From NCBI RefSeq assembly GCF_020329505.1, contig NZ_JAGKJJ010000001.1:1-64000 (forward strand): 64,000 bases of DNA, given 5' to 3'. Under the pieces are notes generated by a model. It had not been told where the DNA came from, did no database searches, and saw only the letters and a program-made list of their open reading frames with translations. Source of the DNA: Bradyrhizobium semiaridum (GTDB lineage: Bacteria; Pseudomonadota; Alphaproteobacteria; Rhizobiales; Xanthobacteraceae). Position numbers and translations under genes: made by a program. Below, piece after piece: positions 11,101-19,650 of the stretch (position 1 is the first letter of the stretch; each line of letters opens with the position of its first letter).

Positions 11101-14100
11101 TCCAATCTCGGCGCCGCCTCGGTGCTGATCGGCGGCACGGCCAGTGTGGTCGACGGCAAGCAGCAGATTTCGGCCACCGCGCTCGACCTCGAAGTGAAGA
11201 CCGACGCGGACCATCCGCTGACCGGACCGGAGCTGCTGCTGGTCTCGCTCGGCGGCAGCGGCCGCGGCGTGGTGATCGATGACGGCAGCGTGATCCGCGC
11301 TGTCGGATCGGTGCCGTCCGGCACCGATCGCGACATCGTCTTCGGGATCAATCCGGTTGCAATACTGAACAACGGCAACATCACCGGATACACTGCCGGG
11401 GTCACCGGCGACGGCGCACTGTTGCGCGTCTCCAACGGCAGCGTCGTGAACGTGACGCGGAATTTCGTGGCCGGGCAGTACAACGGTCCCGGTACGCCGC
11501 CGAGCGGCACGGCGAGGGGCGCGTTCTCGGTCGGCGCCGGCGCGGTCCTCGACGGCGGCAACGTGCTGACGCTCGACACCAGCGGCAAGGGTACGCTTGC
11601 CTCGAGCGCCATCTTGAACGCCAGGAACTATGATATCGCCGGCTCCGTCATCAATATCGGAGGCGGCTCGTCCGGCGTGGTGCTGAGCCCGACCGTGCTG
11701 GCGAACTTCAATGACGCCGTGTCGGTGCGGCTGCGCAGCGGCTCCGTGATCAATCTCTACGACGCCGCAGGTCTCCAGATCGGCAATGCCGCGCATCCGA
11801 TCGGCACGCTGACCTTCGACAGTGCCGGGCTGTACGGGCAGGGCGGCAATACCTCGGTAAATGCCACCAATATCAATCTCGCCAACAGCCATGGCGTCGC
11901 TGGTACAGGCATCGCCGGGGCCGGCGGTACGCTGACGCTGAATGCGTCATCGACGATCACCGAAGACCTCGGCACCAAGAGCGTCGGCGGCTTCAGCCAG
12001 GTCAACTTCAATGCCGGCCAGGCGATCGCGTTCAGCGGCAATGGCAGCCTGGATTCCGGGCCGGTCGGCGCGGCGTCGCTGCTCTTCAACGTCAGCGGCG
12101 TCACGCTGGTGAACGGCGGCAGCGGTTACACCAGCGTTCCGACCGTTACGGTCAACGGCACCGGCGGGTCCGGCGCGCAGGCCACGGCCTCGCTCGGTGT
12201 CGTCAGCATCGCGGTGAGCGCGGGCGGCACCGGCTACAGCAACGGCGATCCGGTCACCATCAATGCTGATGGCACCGGCTTCACCGGCACCGCCATCGTC
12301 GACGCGAGCGGCGCGATCACCGGCGTCAAGATCAGCGCGGCCGGCTCCGGCTTCACCGGTCCGATCACCTCGGTCGATGTCACCAGTGCCACGGGCTCCG
12401 GGGCGACGCTGACCGCCTCGCTCGGCGTCGTCGGCGTGTCCGTCACCAATGCTGGCGCGGGCTACACCAGCATTCCGACGTTCTCGTTCACCGGCGGAGG
12501 CGGCAGCGGCGCCATCGCGCAGGGGCTTGCCGCCGTGACCGGCATCACGCTGACCAATCCCGGCGATGGCTATCTCGGCTCGCCGACGGTGACCATCAGC
12601 GGCGGTGGCGGGTCCGCCAGCACCGCGGTCGCCACGGCGTCGGGCGGCGTCGTCACCGGGATTACGCTCACCAAGGGCGGCACCGGCTACTCCAGCATGC
12701 CGACCGTGACGTTCTCCGGCGGCGGCGGTGGCGCCGCGAACATGACGCTGTCCGCACCCGTGATCATGGTCAACAGTGGCGCATCGCAGTCGCTCTCGAC
12801 GCGGGGCCAGGTCGGCCTCGTCACCGGGGCCGGTACCGCGCCGGTGAGCAATCCCTCCAATATCGGCGGCGCGCTCGCCGTCACCGCCGCGTCGATCAGC
12901 GACAACGCGACGATCCGCGCGCTGTCAGGTACGGTCAACCTGGCGGCATTCGCCGGCGACGTCGTGCTCGGGGCAGGGGCCGTGATCGACGCGTCCGGCT
13001 CGCGCATCCAGATCCTCGATCTGGTGCAGGACGCGCCCGGCGGCAATGTGCGGCTGATGTCGACTGCCGGCAACGTGGTCATCAATCCCGGCGCCAGCGT
13101 CAGCGTCGCGGCGGCCGGCAACGGCTTTGCCGGATCGCTGTCGATCCTGGCCGCGAACAATGCGGTGCTCAACGGTACGCTCGACGGCCGCGCCGCGTTC
13201 AAGAGCGTGGGCGGCGATTTCACGCTGCAAGCCGGCTCGATCGATCCGTCCAGCACCTTGCCGCTCGGCGCCTTCGCCGGCAGCTTCACGGTGCGGCGCG
13301 CGACCGGCGACATCACCATCGACGGCGCGCTGGCCTCCAACCAGGTTCTCCTGGTCGCCGACACCGGCAAGGTCACCGTGAATGGCACCATCGATGCCAG
13401 CGGCGGCAGCGGCCAGATCGCGCTCTATGGCGGGACCGGCGTCACGATCAACGGTAGCGCCGTGCTCGATGTGTCCTGGAAGCCCTACAATCCGGGCGAT
13501 CCGCTCTACGGCAACGGTACGTCGGCGCTGGTGCAGAAGGGCGGCATCATCACGCTCGGCACCACCGGCACGCCTGATGGCACGCTCAACGCCACCTATG
13601 GCTACCAGAACGTGGTGACCTCAGGCGCGATCAACGTTGTCGATGGCGCCGTGTTCAATGTCAGCGGTGGTCCCGGGGGCACCAATATCGACAACACCGG
13701 CGGCTCGGTGATCCTCCGCGCGCCGATCCTGACCAGCGGCAACGTCAATGCCAGCTTCCGCGGCACCGTCATCACCAACGCCGACGCGGCCGGTAATGCC
13801 AGCGGCGCCGGCGTTGTGCTCAATGCCTATGCGGTGTGGAGCACGACCGACGGCTGCACGCTGCTCGCGGGCGGTTGCGGCGCGGTCACCACCGTTGCCG
13901 CCTACAACGCGCTGACGCCGGACCAGCAGGCGCAGCTCGATCGTCACTTCGACGGCGTGATCGATCCGGCCGGCTTCTTCGATGCGACGCTGACGGGCGG
14001 CAAGCCGAGCCAGATCATCCTTGCCGACAGCAACGGCCTCTATCCGGTCTCGACCCCCGACAAGCCGGCGACCGGGGCCTACATGCCGCATGTCAATTTC

Positions 14101-17100
14101 TACCAGAGCGTCTTGCAGGGCTTCGTCAACACGCCGTTCGACACGGCGGCCGTGACGGCGAACTTCGCTGGCGCAAAGCTCAAGGTCGGCAGCGCAGTCG
14201 CGACGGCGCTGCCGTCATCGATGCTGCATCTGCGGCCGGAGATCGACCCCGTCAATCCCAGCACGACCATCAACAACGGCAACATCACGGTCGCCAGCAA
14301 CTGGAATTTCGGCTCCGGCGCCACCGTCGGCGGCACCACCAAGCTCTACTACCGCACCAGCGCCGCCGGCGAGGCGGGCACGCTGCTGCTGCGCGCGCTC
14401 AACAACGTGCAGATCAATGCCACCATCAGCGACGGATTCTATCTGCCGAACAATCAGCCGCCGCCGGGTGTCACGGCGGCTGAGGCGTATGCCAACGAAA
14501 CTGGGCAGGACCCCACCGGAATCTACAGCCTTTACGAGAGTTTGTTCCAAGGCGACGTGCTGCATTACAGCGCATCGATCGATCAAATCATCAGCATTGG
14601 TGTCGACCAATCGCCGGTGGTGAACGCGGCGTTCTTTGGCCTCGACGGCACACCCGAGAATCTCGCTTTATTCAATTCGTTGCAATTCCATCTGCAGGCG
14701 CCGATCGCTATCACGAGTAGCGACCCCCGGGTTATCGATCAGTACAACCAGTTCTACGTTCAGTACGTGAACATGTATCACGCCTACATGGTCGAGATCG
14801 TACAGGGCAACACGAATGCAGCTTCCACTGTGGTCGGGCCGGGCTTTGGCGGGTACTACACTTATGCTGACGCAACGAACATTCTTCTTGGGAGAGGCGG
14901 TCTTTTCATCGCTCCGCCGACGCCCGTGGCGGCCCCAAGTGCGACAAACCCCTATCTCTACTACAATATCTCGGGAAAACCTGGCGCCCCGACCGACTAC
15001 GTCACGCAATGGCAGAGTTACTTCTTCGGTGTCATCGACGCGAACATACAAGACAATACCGGTCTAGGCGGTCCCGCAGACTTGGCAACGGCGTTGGGTG
15101 GTCGGACGCCCACTCTTGCCAACGCCGCCGGGATCGACGCTCAGTATTGCGCGCCGTGTTTCGCGGTCACGCCGCCGTCTGCGCCACTCGCATATCAGAC
15201 TCTGTTTCAGGATACGTATACGCCACCAGCCCCCCCGTCGCCGTCAACGGCGCCGCCGGCCAACCAGATCGCCAACAATCCGGCGGTGGGTGTCGGTAAC
15301 ACCACCGCGGCGACGCCGCTGATGACGGCAGGTCTTGGCGGAAGCAAGGGCTCTTTCTCCTACAGTTTCGTCGCCGGTGCTGCCTTCCGCCCGGACAACA
15401 CGCCAACTGTCGATCCCAACGCCGTGATCCCGAGGTCGTCGCTCTCCCCAACAGTCACAGGCAACGTCACTATCGACGGGCATACATCGTACGCGAACAG
15501 TCAGGCCACGCCCATCAATGGGCTTCCGACGGTCATCAACATCCCGACCCTGGTGCGCACCGGCACCGGCTCCATCACCATCGCGGCTGCCGGCAATGTC
15601 GAACTGCTCGACCAGGTGGCGCCGGGCGCGGTCTACACGGCCGGGGCCGTCGCGGCCACGCCGGCGGATTTCAACGCGCCGACGCTGCCGGCGGCCTACA
15701 CGAACAATCCGAACGGCCTGCTCAGCGCTCCGGTCTGGACCACCGGCGGCGGCGCGGTAACGGTGACGGCCGGCGGCTCGATCATCGGCATCGAGATGCC
15801 GACCGATACCGACGGCAGCCAGACCGGCATCGTCGGCGGTCCGACCGGGCAGATGTGGAGCGCCTGGTACATCCATTCCGGCAAGTCGAACGGCAGCGCG
15901 ACGCCGTTCGCGGACTGCGCGGCTGCCGGCTCGGTCGCCTGCCAGACCGCAGCCTGGATCAACTACGCGACCTTCTTCCAGGGTTTTGGCGCACTCGGCG
16001 GCGGCAACATCATGCTGTCGGCGGGCGCCGATATTGTCGACGTCGGCGCATCGCTGCCGGAGACCCTGGCGGTCGGCGGCGGTTTCAGCGCGGCCGATCC
16101 GGCGAAGGCGACCTGGTACGGCGGCGGCAATCTCAGCGTGACCGCCGGCGGCAATCTCCAGAGCAGCAATTTCCTGGTCGGCCGCGGCACCGGCCTGATC
16201 CGGGTCGGCGGGGCGGTCGAGGCGACCACGAGCAATCCGCTCAACCAGGGGAAGCCGACCAAGGGCATCACGGTTGATCTACTTGGAAACGTCACCGGCT
16301 CGTACGCGCTGCCGCTGCTGCTGGCGGTGCAGGACAGCTTCGTCACGCTGACCGCGCGCGGCGCGGTGACGCTCGGCAACGTCTACGATCCTGCATCATT
16401 GCCGCTCAGCGCCGCGGCGCAGACACCGGTGGAGTCTCTGCCCGGTGGAAGCGGTTCGATCTGGAGCAATCTGTTCACCAGCTATGGTCCGGATAGCGGC
16501 GTTTCCCTGACCAGCCTTACGGGCGATGTGTCGGCTTTGACCGCTTCTTCTTCGGCATCGAGCGCCGGCCTCTTTGCGATCAAGAACCCGACCAGCAACG
16601 TGCAGAGCAACAGTATTGGGCGAATGCTGCCCGCTACGCTCGATCTGGTGGCGCTCAGCGGCGACATTGCCTTCAGAGGCGGCGCAAACGCCAATCTGAT
16701 GTCGTATCCGACCCAGAGCGGCGACGATACCGGGACCTTTACCGTGATCGCCGCCGGCTCCATCGGTTTCAGTGGCGGCCTGACGATGCCCGAAGGTGGA
16801 GGTATCGATCAATATGTCGGCGGCGCGCCCTCATTGAACAACTACATCAGTCCGCTCGGGATGCCACCTTCCAACCTGACCATCGCGCTGCACGCGAACG
16901 ATGCCAATCCGGTCATCATCGCGGCCGGCAAGGATATCGCCCTTACCAGCCTCACACTGATCAAGCCGGCGCAGATCGAGGCCGGCAACAACATCACTAT
17001 GGGTACGATATTCGTCGGTCAGAACAACAACGCCTCCGACATCACCAGCATCGTCGCCGGCAACGATCTGGTCGGCGGCTCGTATGCCCTCTATGGTCCC

Positions 17101-18405
17101 GGCACCTTCGTGCTGCAGTCTGGGCACGACCTTGGGCCGTTTGCGGAGTCACCGGCCAACCCGGCGCCGCGGACGAGCACAACCTCCGGCGTGGCCACGC
17201 TCGGCAACGGTAGCGCGGTCGGCAGCACATTCGGCTTCCTGCCTGCCAAGCCCTATCTGCCGGCGCAGGGCGCCGAGATCGACCTGCTGTACGGCGTCAA
17301 GCCGGGCATTGACTATGCGGCCGCGATTGCGCACTACGTCAATCCGGCGCACGCCGGCACCGGCGGCATCGATTTCCTCACCGACATCGCCGCGATCCTC
17401 GGCCAGCCGCGCGATCAGGCCTGGGCCACCTTCCAGGGTCTGTCGCCGGCGCGGCAGCAACTCCTCGTCAACCGCGCCTTCCTCGATTTCTTGATCCAGG
17501 TCGGCAAGGACTACAAGAACTCGGCAAGCCCTTACTTCGGGCAGTATGCGCGCGCCTATACCGCGATCTCCACGTTGTTCCCGGCGGGCCTCGGCTACAC
17601 CGACAACAGTCTGAGCGTCGACGGTAAGGCCGCGCCGAAGATCGCGACCGGCAAGCTCAACATCGCAGCCTCCGTGCTCGAGACCCAGATGGGCGGCGAC
17701 ATCAACATCATCGGGCCGGGCGGCGGCATCACTGTCGGGCACACCTCGCTCGACAAGCTGGCGCCGAACCAGGAGGGCATCCTGACGCTGGCCGGCGGCA
17801 GCATCCGCGCCTTCACCGACGACTCGATCCTGGTCAACCAGAGTCGCATCATGACCCAGCAGGGCGGCGACATCGGCCTGTTCGTCGCCAATGGCGACAT
17901 CAACGCCGGCTCGGGGCCGAAGACCTACGTCTCCAGCCCCTCGATCAGCGAGATCTGCACCACGGGTGGCTATTGCTACACCAATCCGCAAGGGCTGGTG
18001 ACCGGCGCCGGCATCGCGGGCCTCGTCACGCTGCCGGGCCAGGATCCGACCAAGAGCAACGTCACCCTGGTCGCGCCGCGCGGCACCATCGATCTCGGCT
18101 CGGCGGGCATCCGCGGCAACGACATCACGCTCGTGGCGCTGGTCGTGCTCAACGCCTTCAACATCCAGTCGACCGGGACGGTGACGGGGCTCGCCTTCAC
18201 GCAGCCGCCCAACACGGCGCTCGCCACGGTCAACAACAACGCGACCGCCGCTACGCAGCAGGCCGGGCAGCCGACGCAGAGCAAGAGCAACGATCAGCCT
18301 TCCATCGTCATCGTCGAGGTGTTGGGTTACGGCGGCAGTGGCGGCGACGAAGCTGCGCCGGATAGCGGCGACGACGAGCGCCGGCGCAAGCAACAGCAGC
18401 AGTAG
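5158..18405 (+). CDS. Giant filamentous-haemagglutinin-family exoprotein (4415 aa)
   Basis: A very large secreted protein predicted to fold mostly as a right-handed beta-helix. The start at 5158 is chosen for GGAAGG 7 nt upstream and because it gives a signal peptide (SRRALLLAGVSSIAMAM...SADARP). An upstream ATG at 5113 would bury that signal. Order: signal with a twin-arginine-like SRRALLL; an Ala/Gln-rich helical stretch (about 45-105); a haemagglutinin/TPS-type N-terminal domain (about 120-330, including NIDQTQSQAVLNWQSFSVG and VYVINQSGIIFGG); thousands of residues of Gly/Asn/Ser/Ala-rich beta-repeats; six GSGYTSxPTVT repeats (about 2314-2531); a non-repetitive insert (about 3102-3460); and a C-terminal region like DUF3739 (about 4030-4350, with GKDYKNSASPYFGQYARAY). 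No TpsB transporter is encoded in the window, and T2SS genes flank it on both sides. Likely a surface or matrix adhesin; its exporter is unproven. Confidence 0.9.
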   Translation: MQSLPGSRSTSRRALLLAGVSSIAMAMSSSADARPFGTWGGGNTAATQAAMTAAQSAAQQAQQAAQNTQTSMTRAAQAIQALRAAQSAARGIAASTPSSVPNGLNAGGLVPDSGLKAPGIANPVTTWVGANTPTQTTSGGRTTVNIDQTQSQAVLNWQSFSVGKDTTVNFNQQGNASWAALNRVTANMAPSQILGAIKADGAVYVINQSGIIFGGTSQINVHTLIASTLDLSSKLSANNYQGFVQSGLFSLLSDVPTAAGVSGSGAAIFNQGNKGKVVVQPGAIIDTSSKITSTGDGGYVALLADGGVSNAGSITTQNGQIILASDSSVYLVTPLSNYVGTKTAIQVVAGGGLVSNEAGGLLVANDGAVTLAGGGINQLGGIVATTSTTRTGSISLNTQCPQGTCAVGADGNIVLGAASLTAVLPDETSGTLPTATANSTVTVNGANSAAAYFNAVLQPTINIRARGSVDVQGSGAGGDGALIKAPSAALTIAAGDTGTVLLEKGSTIDLSGIAGVTLPMSINEISILVTTAEVADNPLSKSLVGKTVTIDARVGSPILNVSGYTGLIPQSIDQLLTAGGSLTTSGLNVVQQPGAVIDVSAGYVQYTGGVITTSRLVGADGRSYDIGSANPNIAYVSVGGGFTVLHKINGVVDDRLTEVYVNPLRRGGGRFEPGYVAGANAGSVTVSAVNPIISDIIGNLVTGERQRALAGSSNLAAADKMPSGASLNINFTSPSPNTANQNKVVLLPQADVGSDPYGLAGLSFANASTWTPVLSNGVFPIFTDVLSNASLGAVSIKGALQLDMASNATLSVRPGGSITLDGVGTIDGTLSAPAGRISLTGFTYASGTPQRPSTPAVVIGSNAVLDVRGRWVNDTGLLPDRLEGQAFVNGGSVSISTLAAGAASDSGDGSFVDATQSIVLSPGSVVDVSGGGYVDTTGKLKTGSDGLPVGKGGSLALQTYMPDAQGNRWTIRQVDAGSVRVVYNVIPTGTNHPDQANVLLGGTIYAGSFDGGGTLTLQAPTIVIDGAAADVVSYVPTAKADAITAQIGGAPTGLAVSDAKAGQLVLPASLFTSGGFSKYALNDIYGGTTVTAGTQLVLQQPTAVLTNVGAGQIPTGAAVRDFASTALLPDGLRKPVSLMLDGTSVLIDRGAAIVTDPQATVTLVAGNAVTVGDTNVTRVLGDVTLLGSVVAPAGVINLFGNTVSIGSNALLDVSGTFVPDPTVVGFSTGSVLGGGTITLGGRTVVAQPGAQFDLQGAAVTADSNLIQVRQSGLTPTPVGQAAWSNGGNLQLVGTSVYFAGSVDAAGGAPLATGGTLTIGDVAVPSAIASIVPLNSFDNLPQAIVIEPGGRVAANLPAAGASPVSGAFIGADTLSNSGFDSVTLNANLAVAFAGSVDVAIPGALILRADAGNFVLLPARSGLMPAGIKFNDPATFASGCGADCIPGIGGTTVNLSAGYIRLVGADPRFGAGLPVLADGTLNISAQWIDLQRTIALDNVAAAIFTSTSAIRLLPDDFGFVTSGGSGLASFAGALLAPGNLTLQAAEVYPVSNTDFLLMSTGTLPAASTITIVQNGVPTAPLSAGGSMVLSARSIEQGGTLWAPLGSIILGVRTSSDVPTDITAALLGIGSVLTAGAFTPTQSVTLNAGSLTSVSAAGLVIPDGYTVDGATWYEGAPNGSTPTKVIPPVLTAPPAKSISLFGNKVTTSAGATLDLSGGGDIYATEFVAGTGGTRNVLTTYQQDPATGAVTPTFADGRQVYALVPSYQAPVAAYDPNFAYAPNFSGVSASANGTFPNGIAPGQTVTIGAGSGIPAGTYTLLPGMYATLPEAYRVVQVASNVNPGTAKSTTSPDGSQYVLGTLGNSLTGARSSQTAVFQLQSQAVWSQYSRIDITSGTSFFGKEAAAANQNPPPLPIDGGVLVLGAVNSLRLAGTNLFGPGTSDLAPGLVGGGGQVQIGGSQILISHLNSGQSAPAGYLVLDPDQISNLGAASVLIGGTASVVDGKQQISATALDLEVKTDADHPLTGPELLLVSLGGSGRGVVIDDGSVIRAVGSVPSGTDRDIVFGINPVAILNNGNITGYTAGVTGDGALLRVSNGSVVNVTRNFVAGQYNGPGTPPSGTARGAFSVGAGAVLDGGNVLTLDTSGKGTLASSAILNARNYDIAGSVINIGGGSSGVVLSPTVLANFNDAVSVRLRSGSVINLYDAAGLQIGNAAHPIGTLTFDSAGLYGQGGNTSVNATNINLANSHGVAGTGIAGAGGTLTLNASSTITEDLGTKSVGGFSQVNFNAGQAIAFSGNGSLDSGPVGAASLLFNVSGVTLVNGGSGYTSVPTVTVNGTGGSGAQATASLGVVSIAVSAGGTGYSNGDPVTINADGTGFTGTAIVDASGAITGVKISAAGSGFTGPITSVDVTSATGSGATLTASLGVVGVSVTNAGAGYTSIPTFSFTGGGGSGAIAQGLAAVTGITLTNPGDGYLGSPTVTISGGGGSASTAVATASGGVVTGITLTKGGTGYSSMPTVTFSGGGGGAANMTLSAPVIMVNSGASQSLSTRGQVGLVTGAGTAPVSNPSNIGGALAVTAASISDNATIRALSGTVNLAAFAGDVVLGAGAVIDASGSRIQILDLVQDAPGGNVRLMSTAGNVVINPGASVSVAAAGNGFAGSLSILAANNAVLNGTLDGRAAFKSVGGDFTLQAGSIDPSSTLPLGAFAGSFTVRRATGDITIDGALASNQVLLVADTGKVTVNGTIDASGGSGQIALYGGTGVTINGSAVLDVSWKPYNPGDPLYGNGTSALVQKGGIITLGTTGTPDGTLNATYGYQNVVTSGAINVVDGAVFNVSGGPGGTNIDNTGGSVILRAPILTSGNVNASFRGTVITNADAAGNASGAGVVLNAYAVWSTTDGCTLLAGGCGAVTTVAAYNALTPDQQAQLDRHFDGVIDPAGFFDATLTGGKPSQIILADSNGLYPVSTPDKPATGAYMPHVNFYQSVLQGFVNTPFDTAAVTANFAGAKLKVGSAVATALPSSMLHLRPEIDPVNPSTTINNGNITVASNWNFGSGATVGGTTKLYYRTSAAGEAGTLLLRALNNVQINATISDGFYLPNNQPPPGVTAAEAYANETGQDPTGIYSLYESLFQGDVLHYSASIDQIISIGVDQSPVVNAAFFGLDGTPENLALFNSLQFHLQAPIAITSSDPRVIDQYNQFYVQYVNMYHAYMVEIVQGNTNAASTVVGPGFGGYYTYADATNILLGRGGLFIAPPTPVAAPSATNPYLYYNISGKPGAPTDYVTQWQSYFFGVIDANIQDNTGLGGPADLATALGGRTPTLANAAGIDAQYCAPCFAVTPPSAPLAYQTLFQDTYTPPAPPSPSTAPPANQIANNPAVGVGNTTAATPLMTAGLGGSKGSFSYSFVAGAAFRPDNTPTVDPNAVIPRSSLSPTVTGNVTIDGHTSYANSQATPINGLPTVINIPTLVRTGTGSITIAAAGNVELLDQVAPGAVYTAGAVAATPADFNAPTLPAAYTNNPNGLLSAPVWTTGGGAVTVTAGGSIIGIEMPTDTDGSQTGIVGGPTGQMWSAWYIHSGKSNGSATPFADCAAAGSVACQTAAWINYATFFQGFGALGGGNIMLSAGADIVDVGASLPETLAVGGGFSAADPAKATWYGGGNLSVTAGGNLQSSNFLVGRGTGLIRVGGAVEATTSNPLNQGKPTKGITVDLLGNVTGSYALPLLLAVQDSFVTLTARGAVTLGNVYDPASLPLSAAAQTPVESLPGGSGSIWSNLFTSYGPDSGVSLTSLTGDVSALTASSSASSAGLFAIKNPTSNVQSNSIGRMLPATLDLVALSGDIAFRGGANANLMSYPTQSGDDTGTFTVIAAGSIGFSGGLTMPEGGGIDQYVGGAPSLNNYISPLGMPPSNLTIALHANDANPVIIAAGKDIALTSLTLIKPAQIEAGNNITMGTIFVGQNNNASDITSIVAGNDLVGGSYALYGPGTFVLQSGHDLGPFAESPANPAPRTSTTSGVATLGNGSAVGSTFGFLPAKPYLPAQGAEIDLLYGVKPGIDYAAAIAHYVNPAHAGTGGIDFLTDIAAILGQPRDQAWATFQGLSPARQQLLVNRAFLDFLIQVGKDYKNSASPYFGQYARAYTAISTLFPAGLGYTDNSLSVDGKAAPKIATGKLNIAASVLETQMGGDINIIGPGGGITVGHTSLDKLAPNQEGILTLAGGSIRAFTDDSILVNQSRIMTQQGGDIGLFVANGDINAGSGPKTYVSSPSISEICTTGGYCYTNPQGLVTGAGIAGLVTLPGQDPTKSNVTLVAPRGTIDLGSAGIRGNDITLVALVVLNAFNIQSTGTVTGLAFTQPPNTALATVNNNATAATQQAGQPTQSKSNDQPSIVIVEVLGYGGSGGDEAAPDSGDDERRRKQQQQ
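12097..12750 (+). repeat. Six tandem GSGYTSxPTVT protein repeats within the haemagglutinin-like gene
   Basis: Six units of about 37 residues follow one another. Each has a Gly-(S/T/A/D)-Gly-(Y/F) turn, usually followed by a PTVT-like strand, a Gly-rich loop and a short valine strand. Cores seen are GSGYTSVPTVT, GTGYSNGDPVT, GSGFTGPITSV, GAGYTSIPTFS, GDGYLGSPTVT and GTGYSSMPTVT. The pattern differs from the surrounding beta-helix repeats and resembles repeats found in large surface and phage-tail proteins. Confidence 0.8.
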
Positions 18406-18411
18406 GTTTCC

Positions 18412-19347
18412 GTGGTGACACTAGGCCAATCGACCGCGGTTGCGGCACCCGCACCATCGGCAGAAAACGATCGGCTGTGGACGTTGCTGGCGCCGCAACG
18501 TCTCACCGCCGTCGTTGATATCGGCGCAAATCCGATCGGCGGGGATCCACCCTACAAGCCCATGCTCGAGAAGCGGCTGTGTCGCCTGTTCGGCTTCGAG
18601 CCGCAACGTGCGGCATTGGCCGAGTTGAACGCCCGCAAGAGCGAGCTCGAGACCTATCTTCCCTATGTTGTCGGCAACGGCGAGCGGGCTCGTCTGCGTG
18701 AATGCGCTTCACCGGGCATGACGAGCCTGCTGGAGCCCGACCGCAACGTGCTGAAGCACTTTCCGGGTTTCCTCGATTGGAGCCGTGTCGTTGCCGACAG
18801 CAAGATCGACACGCGCAGGCTCGACGATATCGGCGAGATCGACGCGATGGAGTACCTGAAGATCGACGTGCAGGGCTCCGAGCTCGCGATCTTCCAGAAC
18901 GGCCGCGGCCGCCTCGCAGACGCCGTCGCGATCCAGACAGAGGTCTCGTTCCTGCCGCTGTACAAAAAGCAGCCGGTGTTCGGCGAGATCGACCTGGAGC
19001 TGCGCAGCCAGGGATTCATTCCCCACGCCCTGACCTCGATCGACCGGCGGATGATCTGGCCGATGGTCGGCGCCGACATGTTCGCGGCGCTCCATCAGCT
19101 GATCGAGGCCGATGCCGTCTATGTGCGTGACTTCACCCAGGCCGACAGCATCGGCACCGAGCCGCTCAAGCACCTCGCGCTGGTGGCCCATCACTGCTAT
19201 GGATCGCACGACCTCGCGGCGATCTGCATCCAGCACCTGGTCAATCGCAAGGCGGTCGCCCGCGACGCGGGCAGCCGTTACTTCGATCTGGTCCGTGCCA
19301 CGCGCGCCGGCACTGAGCTCCGCAATGCGGTGCCGCCGACGGCCTGA
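18412..19347 (+). CDS. FkbM family methyltransferase
   Basis: An S-adenosylmethionine-dependent methyltransferase of the FkbM type (311 residues). The SAM-binding motif is VVDIGANPIGGD (about residue 35). The second signature is YLKIDVQGSELAIFQNG (about 145), followed by IQTEVSFLPLY. FkbM enzymes methylate hydroxyl groups on sugars, lipids or polyketides. Translation starts at GTG 18412 or GTG 18415, only 6 nt after the stop of the giant exoprotein gene, so the two are almost certainly co-transcribed and probably coupled. With glycosyltransferase genes nearby, methylation of a glycan on a surface protein is a reasonable guess, but the substrate is not shown. Confidence 0.85.
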   Translation: MVTLGQSTAVAAPAPSAENDRLWTLLAPQRLTAVVDIGANPIGGDPPYKPMLEKRLCRLFGFEPQRAALAELNARKSELETYLPYVVGNGERARLRECASPGMTSLLEPDRNVLKHFPGFLDWSRVVADSKIDTRRLDDIGEIDAMEYLKIDVQGSELAIFQNGRGRLADAVAIQTEVSFLPLYKKQPVFGEIDLELRSQGFIPHALTSIDRRMIWPMVGADMFAALHQLIEADAVYVRDFTQADSIGTEPLKHLALVAHHCYGSHDLAAICIQHLVNRKAVARDAGSRYFDLVRATRAGTELRNAVPPTA

Positions 19348-19650
19348 GTGCCGCGCGGTGTTTGCGTGATTTCGGAATATTGGAAGATTACCCCTGAGTT
19401 GCCCGACATGTCAAGCGGCTTCTCTTGAGCGGACAGCGGCTTCTTGAGCGCCGGCCGTCGCCGGCTCCTTTGCATGGGGTTGTTTTCGCCATTTTGACGG
19501 AGCGCGGCCCCTGTGGCGGCCGCGCGAGGGTGAGGCGCGGGCGCTCTCGCCAAATCATGGCGCCGGAAAAAAGACGGCCGGTCTCGAACGAGGCCGGCCG
19601 CCGTAGTCTTGATCCGAGCCGATTAGCTCGGCTCACGATCTCATGCGCGC
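19348..19650. other. Intergenic region between convergent genes, with hairpins
   Basis: This region separates the exoprotein-fkbM unit from the convergent first PstS-like gene. An 8-bp inverted repeat at 19502-19525 (GCGCGGCC/GGCCGCGC) lacks a U-tract on the plus strand and may end the plus-strand operon. The minus-strand terminator at 19567-19600 is listed separately. No gene was seen. Confidence 0.45.
19567..19600 (-). terminator. Intrinsic terminator of PstS-like gene 1
   Basis: On the minus strand a stem of 12 bp, with one G-T wobble (CGGCCGGCCTCG / CGAGACCGGCCG, two-base apex), is followed by TCTTTTTT. It begins about 50 nt past the stop at 19651. This is a textbook Rho-independent terminator. 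Confidence 0.85.
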
